Assembly (NCBI GenBank): GCA_937930845.1
Contig: CALHBJ010000016.1
Coordinates: 1-35,347 of the forward strand
Direction: 5' to 3'
Length of the DNA: 35,347 nt
Origin: an uncultured Rhizobiaceae group bacterium
GTDB lineage: Bacteria; Pseudomonadota; Alphaproteobacteria; Rhizobiales; Rhizobiaceae
A program made the translations under genes and the position numbers. The notes beneath the pieces were generated by a model. The model saw only the letters and a program-made list of their open reading frames with translations, was not told where the DNA came from and made no database searches. Positions 32,101-35,347 of this stretch are shown here, one piece after another (positions within the stretch are counted from its first letter, which is position 1; every line of letters begins with the position of its first letter).

Positions 32101-32828
32101 TCTTCTTGAGGTGATGTCTCATGGGTTGCAAAGTCTTGAGACGTGCGGCGAATGCCAAGCGGCAGGGTTTCGTCAAAACGACCCTTTTGGTCATAAACAC
32201 GCAAAACATAGGAATATTGTTTTGCACCGTCTTGCGGCAAAACCCATGTCACTTTGCCTCCTGGTCCATTGACAGGAACCACATCGATTGGAGAGTTTAC
32301 GGACGGTGATTCAGCGTCAAAAATACGAAGCTCCGCACGGGCAATCCAAGCCGGATAGTTCGTGCTGGCAACGAATTCGATTTCTTCACCGCCATTGTAA
32401 CTGTGGCGCAAGTCTTTGGTGGAGACATTCAAGGCAGGCTTCACACCCAACCCGTCAAACTTCACCTGAATGTCAACACGGCTAAGATCAATATCCGTCT
32501 GACGGTTGTCATCGACCGGCTTTTGAGCGCCGGCAATACGTTCACCATCAAAACTGATCGAGAACCCATCCGAACCGGGATTGGCTGCTGTGGTCGACAC
32601 TTCAGTATTCTTGCCAACTGGCAAATTGAGACTTGTGTCTGCACCATCATAGGTAACAACTTTATCCGCCTTCACACTGCCATCACAAATGTCATCGATG
32701 CAAGATGTTTGATCCTGCGCAAATGCAATTCCATGTGATGCCATCAATGCAACCGCAGAGACCGTGCCAACCAGATAAGTCTTCATAAATGTCATGTCCG
32801 CTTTAAGGGATCGTGTTTGGAAGTACAT
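29175..32828 (-). CDS. Large predicted outer-membrane beta-barrel protein
   Basis: A protein of about 1217 residues. A signal peptide is present (MKTYLVGTVSAVALMASHGIAFA|QD, preceded by some 14 residues). The N-terminal periplasmic part has Ig-like beta-sandwich stretches (LRHSYNGGEEIEFVASTNYPAWIARAEL..., YSYVLRVYDQKGRFDETLPLG; AVTVYGRDVPEGYRVKAIGEG...LPPGEHVVDVTVQG). The C-terminal 700 residues are dense in alternating amphipathic strands (GVGAYYQRREVGFSS, LGIKHTHLVGP, YYLFGQGTVHRDG, YGFRIGQVSTTR) and end in aromatic-rich VFVNVVGKF with a terminal Phe, as expected for a BAM substrate. I choose the ATG at 32828 because GGGAGGG of the upstream gene's last codons acts as its ribosome site; starts at the ATGs 33-45 bases further in are alternatives. 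It is coupled to the DUF11 protein gene, 1 base apart. Export, anchoring or S-layer-like surface roles are guesses. Confidence 0.75.
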   Translation of the reverse strand: MYFQTRSLKADMTFMKTYLVGTVSAVALMASHGIAFAQDQTSCIDDICDGSVKADKVVTYDGADTSLNLPVGKNTEVSTTAANPGSDGFSISFDGERIAGAQKPVDDNRQTDIDLSRVDIQVKFDGLGVKPALNVSTKDLRHSYNGGEEIEFVASTNYPAWIARAELRIFDAESPSVNSPIDVVPVNGPGGKVTWVLPQDGAKQYSYVLRVYDQKGRFDETLPLGIRRTSQDFATHETSPQEEPVSAGDGDDRTAIRNIPVYGGAVTVYGRDVPEGYRVKAIGEGIPIDNDGAFVVQRILPPGEHVVDVTVQGNKKGDIAFSRDINIPENEWFYVGLADLTIGKRFGGGELVAADPSEYRDTYAKGRLAFYLKGKIKGKYLLTAAADTGEDDVRNIFKNLDAKDPRRVLRRIDPDKYYPVYGDDSTTLEDAPTNGKFYVRLERGDSHVMWGNYKTTIRNTEFARNERALYGASGVYKSEKVTKHGDSKIEVEAYASQPETLPQRDDLRGTGGSVYFLTRQDLNRGSETLTIEIRDRVTGLIRSRKSLRYGEDYEINYTQGVVILKKPLSSTSSSSTIVTSGTLSGDENHLVVQYEYTPALGEVDGYSFGGRGQAWLGDNVRVGMTGLSEKTGAADQRVIAADVHVKLGENSYIEGEVAQTEGPGFGNSSSINGGLTITSSGTPGTNRKAMGYNAKLHVDLADINPDYKGTVGAYYQRREVGFSSLGYNTSITQTIWGAHAKGHLREDLRFLLQYEDFEDAAGKSKREGDAELEYDLDPFWTIGLGIKHTHLVGPIANAKNGSRTDIGARISYKPNEDATYYLFGQGTVHRDGNLDRNDRIGIGFKRQITEKLGAEGEVSYGTLGWGGLAALNYSPTADDKYYIGYRIDPDRRYTSANVLDGTDHGGFIMGARHRYNDIVSAYMENNYDMFGKRRSLTSTYGVTLTPTAKWTIDGGVEYGDVSDPNGESIERVAISASAGYRDEEHTSWRLKGEARFEDSVDPAKDRNTFLLSAGVSIKHNENWRFLGNIDAAISDTDQTSLLNGDYVKGSIGYAYRPTDNDRVNALFKYTFLYDLPGADQVTSSGSILGPAQRSHILSADITYDVTQHLSVGAKYGFRIGQVSTTRNADDFIDSSAHLGVVRADYHVIKNWDIFAEGRVLHTPEIDTTYYGAVAGVYRHFGNNLKVGVGYNFGKFSDDVSDLTFDDSGVFVNVVGKF

Positions 32829-32829
32829 C

Positions 32830-35347
32830 TCAGCGCCCTCCCAAAATGCGTGTTTCAATGTCGAGGCGATATCCACCCCGCACACGCTTCCAGCGTTTCC
32901 GCATCAATTGAGAAACGGCCTTCAATCGTCGAGCTGCGAGGGAGCGATCCCGCTTGCCTGAATGATAGGTCAGTCGGATGGTTGATGGACGTTTGTTCGC
33001 CAAAGCTTTGATCAGCTTGTCGACACCGCGATCCAATTGAGCAACAGGTTTTGAACCCGCGCCAACAAACGCAGCTGCATTCAAATCAATGCGCACAACT
33101 TTCGTGATCGAAGCGCCAAAGTTCAGCTTCGTGATCTTACCCCGTGTCAAACGCACAACCCGTGGGTTCTCCGTCGTCAAACGATACCCAGAGGGCAGTG
33201 TTCGCGTATCAACCTTCATGATGAAGTTTGAGCCAATACGCTCATCAGGAAGATCAGCACAGGCCACATGAAAACGACCGTGTTTATCAGACGTGACCAA
33301 CAGACCCTTCACCGTCGCAATCCGCACACCCGGCAACCCAAGCTCGCCCTTGTTCTGATATCCATCGCGGTTCTTATCATCTAACACTTTGCCGATGATC
33401 TCACCACAATCGAACACATGCTCAACTTCACGGCGTACCGTTGCCTTGCCAATGTTAGAAATACGGCCACCCGTCAGCGGATCTTCGACCCAAGCCTGGT
33501 TGACGAATTCCGTCCCAACTGCCGCAGCGCCAACACCTAAGTTCAATGTCAAAGTCGACGTCGCACCAGCAGCAATCGTCCGGTTCGTCCAAACCAATCG
33601 ACGACCGTTCTGAACAGGCTCAACAGCAACCCCGTCAATGCTTGCCGTACCTGGACGATACGTGAATCCAGCAGGGATCAAATCAACAAGGGAAACGCCT
33701 GTGCGATCCAAACCTGCAGGGTTGGTCACATTGATTGTGTATGGAATGACATCGCCCAATCTGGCTGTTGGCCTGATCGTCACCTTCTCAACGCGCAGAG
33801 AATCAAGATCGTTGGCTGCCGTGATCGCCACATTCACACTGGCTTGATCGGGAGCAATTGCGGTTCCATCAAGTGGAGATACGCCTTGTGCTGTCACCGT
33901 ATTTGTAAACGTTCCACTCGCTGCAGCCGCCACATTCACGGTGAGGTCCACACTCACCGTTCCACCCGGCTCAAGCATTGCACCATTTGCAAGAGCATTG
34001 GCATTTGTGTTGCCATTGAAGCTTGTGTTTGGACCAAGTCCTGCACCATTCGCCGCAGCAAACATGGACATGTTTCCAACCGAGTAATTGCCTGCCCCGA
34101 ATGCAGCATCAAGATCATCAACAAGACGCACATCGTTCACGCGCGTTGAACCTGTGTTCTCTACGCTCACTCTGAATGTCACTTCTGTATCGCCATTGGC
34201 CAAAAGTGTGGGCGTTCCGACAATCGACTTTGAAGCGGTCACCTGTGGCGCACCACAGAACTTCAATGGAATGTTGTTGTTGAACAGGTTCGGATCACCT
34301 GCTTCCACGTTGAATACCGTGAAAAACGGGTTTGCTGGCGCAGTAAAATCATTTAACACACCGGTAGAACCAACTTGTCCTCCACCAAGCACAGCAGGGT
34401 TCGCCGGCAAGAATGTCGTTAGATCAACAGCACCAGATGTCAGTCTATCCGTGCTAGCAACACCCGTTGTAGGAAGCACATATGATAGCGTGTATTGACC
34501 AGCTGCAGACACATGGAACTGGAACTCGCCAGTTGAACCATCACGTACAATCGTGATGTTGCTAGAGCTACCAACGCCCGTTTGCGTACCCAATGGTCCA
34601 GTGACTGAAATCAATCCGCCTGTTTGAATAGCGCCTGTTTCTTCACAATAGAAATATCCCGTTGGATCATAATCTTGAGCATCTGGAACACCATCGCCAT
34701 CACGATCGTTTGTGGCAGATTCTTCTGTATCAGGGGCTCCGTCATTGTCCGCATCCACAATTGGCCGTGGTGTTGGATTTGTATCACCATCATCACCTGG
34801 AGTGATGCTCACATCATCTGATGGAACCGGAGTTGTAACTTCATCGGATGAGCCATAAGCCGTGTTGCCTTGCGTTGGATACCCTCCCGCAAAGTTCACA
34901 CGAGACGTAATCACCAAAGTTCCAGTTTGTGCTGGAGCAAGAACAGCATTCCCAGAAAGCGTTTCGATTACATTGACACCATCATAAGCCACGTTAGCAC
35001 TCGGCGTTCCGCCAAAGCCTGAAACAACAATTGTAGGAACATCGGTTAGCTGACCAGGCGTAAGTGCAGCATTCAAGTCGTCAACAACGCTGATACCATT
35101 GGCCGTTGAATTGCCGCTATTCGTGACATTCACCGTGTAGATAATTTCATACACATACGGGAACAGTTGTGTGACCGATGTAATTTCCTTGGTCAGGCTG
35201 AGCTCTGGCACTTGTGGGATAACTGCAACGGTTGGATCGCCGTCTGCAGGGGTTGTTGGGTCGTCAGATGTGGCTGTGGCAGGTGGGCCTGTTGGTGGGT
35301 TGCCTGTCACATCAGCTTGGTTGGAATACGTGCCAGCATCAATATCG
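32830..35347 (-). CDS. DUF11 / SdrD-like / OmpA-like surface protein (partial, C-terminal part)
   Basis: The frame is open to the right edge, so the N-terminus is missing; about 838 residues are visible. At least three DUF11-type beta-sandwich repeats occur (LSLTKEITSV...YTVNVTNSGNSTANGISVVDDL; ASKSIVGTP...VSVENTGSTRVNDVRLVDDL; LRVEKVTIRP...INVTNPAGLDRTGVSLVDLIP). A thrombospondin-3-like acidic calcium-binding stretch (DADNDGAPDTEE, DRDGDGVPDAQDYDP) lies between the first two. A SdrD/CNA-B-like domain follows (IGKVLDDKNRDGYQNKGELG...GRFHVACADLP). The last 100 residues are a basic, degenerate OmpA-like domain (IRLTYHSGKRDRSLAARRLKAVSQ). This suggests a secreted or surface protein tethered to the wall or to the barrel protein encoded directly downstream. 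Unusually, its final codons provide the ribosome site of that gene. Confidence 0.8.
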   Translation of the reverse strand, partial: DIDAGTYSNQADVTGNPPTGPPATATSDDPTTPADGDPTVAVIPQVPELSLTKEITSVTQLFPYVYEIIYTVNVTNSGNSTANGISVVDDLNAALTPGQLTDVPTIVVSGFGGTPSANVAYDGVNVIETLSGNAVLAPAQTGTLVITSRVNFAGGYPTQGNTAYGSSDEVTTPVPSDDVSITPGDDGDTNPTPRPIVDADNDGAPDTEESATNDRDGDGVPDAQDYDPTGYFYCEETGAIQTGGLISVTGPLGTQTGVGSSSNITIVRDGSTGEFQFHVSAAGQYTLSYVLPTTGVASTDRLTSGAVDLTTFLPANPAVLGGGQVGSTGVLNDFTAPANPFFTVFNVEAGDPNLFNNNIPLKFCGAPQVTASKSIVGTPTLLANGDTEVTFRVSVENTGSTRVNDVRLVDDLDAAFGAGNYSVGNMSMFAAANGAGLGPNTSFNGNTNANALANGAMLEPGGTVSVDLTVNVAAAASGTFTNTVTAQGVSPLDGTAIAPDQASVNVAITAANDLDSLRVEKVTIRPTARLGDVIPYTINVTNPAGLDRTGVSLVDLIPAGFTYRPGTASIDGVAVEPVQNGRRLVWTNRTIAAGATSTLTLNLGVGAAAVGTEFVNQAWVEDPLTGGRISNIGKATVRREVEHVFDCGEIIGKVLDDKNRDGYQNKGELGLPGVRIATVKGLLVTSDKHGRFHVACADLPDERIGSNFIMKVDTRTLPSGYRLTTENPRVVRLTRGKITKLNFGASITKVVRIDLNAAAFVGAGSKPVAQLDRGVDKLIKALANKRPSTIRLTYHSGKRDRSLAARRLKAVSQLMRKRWKRVRGGYRLDIETRILGGR

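Noticed and set aside
1-35347. tRNA, rRNA, CRISPR arrays, riboswitches and phage genes
   Set aside because: No regular direct-repeat array, no cloverleaf-like sequence and no phage or defence-system protein motif was seen on either strand by eye; a covariance-model scan was not possible.

Overview
The window looks like an alphaproteobacterial chromosome segment, probably from a marine Hyphomicrobiales or Rhodobacterales relative. The reasons are the gene families (GlxBCD/MgsABC-type trio, tripartite tricarboxylate transporter, dimethylglycine-dehydrogenase-like flavoprotein, SoxCD-like pair, DgcN-like DUF1611 protein), the moderately high GC and the gene style. This assignment is inferred from protein families, not from a marker gene. 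No rRNA, tRNA or CRISPR array was seen.

Layout, left to right. (1) 1-439: start of a DUF1611 (DgcN-like) gene running off the left edge, then a 550-bp gap. (2) 990-4715, minus: a coupled four-gene operon made of a class II glutaminase subunit (glxB/mgsA-like), a GXGXG subunit (glxC/mgsB-like), an FMN/Fe-S glutamate-synthase-like subunit (glxD/mgsC-like) and a class I glutamine amidotransferase. A divergent GntR/FCD regulator (4844-5509) faces it across two near-identical palindromes. (3) 5519-9839, minus: a NicX-type Fe(II) ring-cleavage dioxygenase, an acyl-CoA-dehydrogenase-like flavoprotein, and an unusual SRPBCC / alpha-beta hydrolase / TetR three-domain fusion. A TetR-type palindrome lies just upstream. 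(4) 9987-11441, minus: an amidase-signature hydrolase with its own promoter, which carries the same 9-bp core as the GntR operators. (5) 11575-21938, minus: a long operon tctC-tctB-tctA, aldehyde dehydrogenase, DMGDH-like demethylase, Tm-1-like protein, TMADH-like Fe-S flavoprotein. A hairpin with a T-run follows tctC. (6) 22122-25147, plus: IclR regulator, class III aminotransferase and metallo-beta-lactamase-fold hydrolase, divergent from tctC across an inverted repeat. (7) 25570-28174, plus: a SoxC-like sulfite dehydrogenase, a short mono-haem cytochrome c and an SDR, bracketed by gene debris (a cysteine-hydrolase fragment on the left, an IS3-type transposase fragment on the right). (8) 29175-35347, minus: a predicted outer-membrane beta-barrel protein and, upstream of it, a DUF11/SdrD-like/OmpA-like surface protein that runs off the right edge.

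Working model (inference): regions 2-6 form one catabolic island for an N-methylated nitrogen compound, plausibly a pyridine- or pyrrolidine-type betaine or carboxylate. The TTT transporter would import it. Two different flavoprotein amine demethylases plus an aldehyde dehydrogenase would remove and oxidise C1 groups. The NicX-like dioxygenase, the hydrolase domain and the amidase would open and deamidate a ring. The aminotransferase and the N-methylglutamate-synthase-like trio would handle the released nitrogen. Three separate repressor/operator modules (GntR, TetR fusion, IclR) appear to share control, and the GntR core motif links the glx-like operon to the amidase promoter. The substrate cannot be read from the sequence alone.
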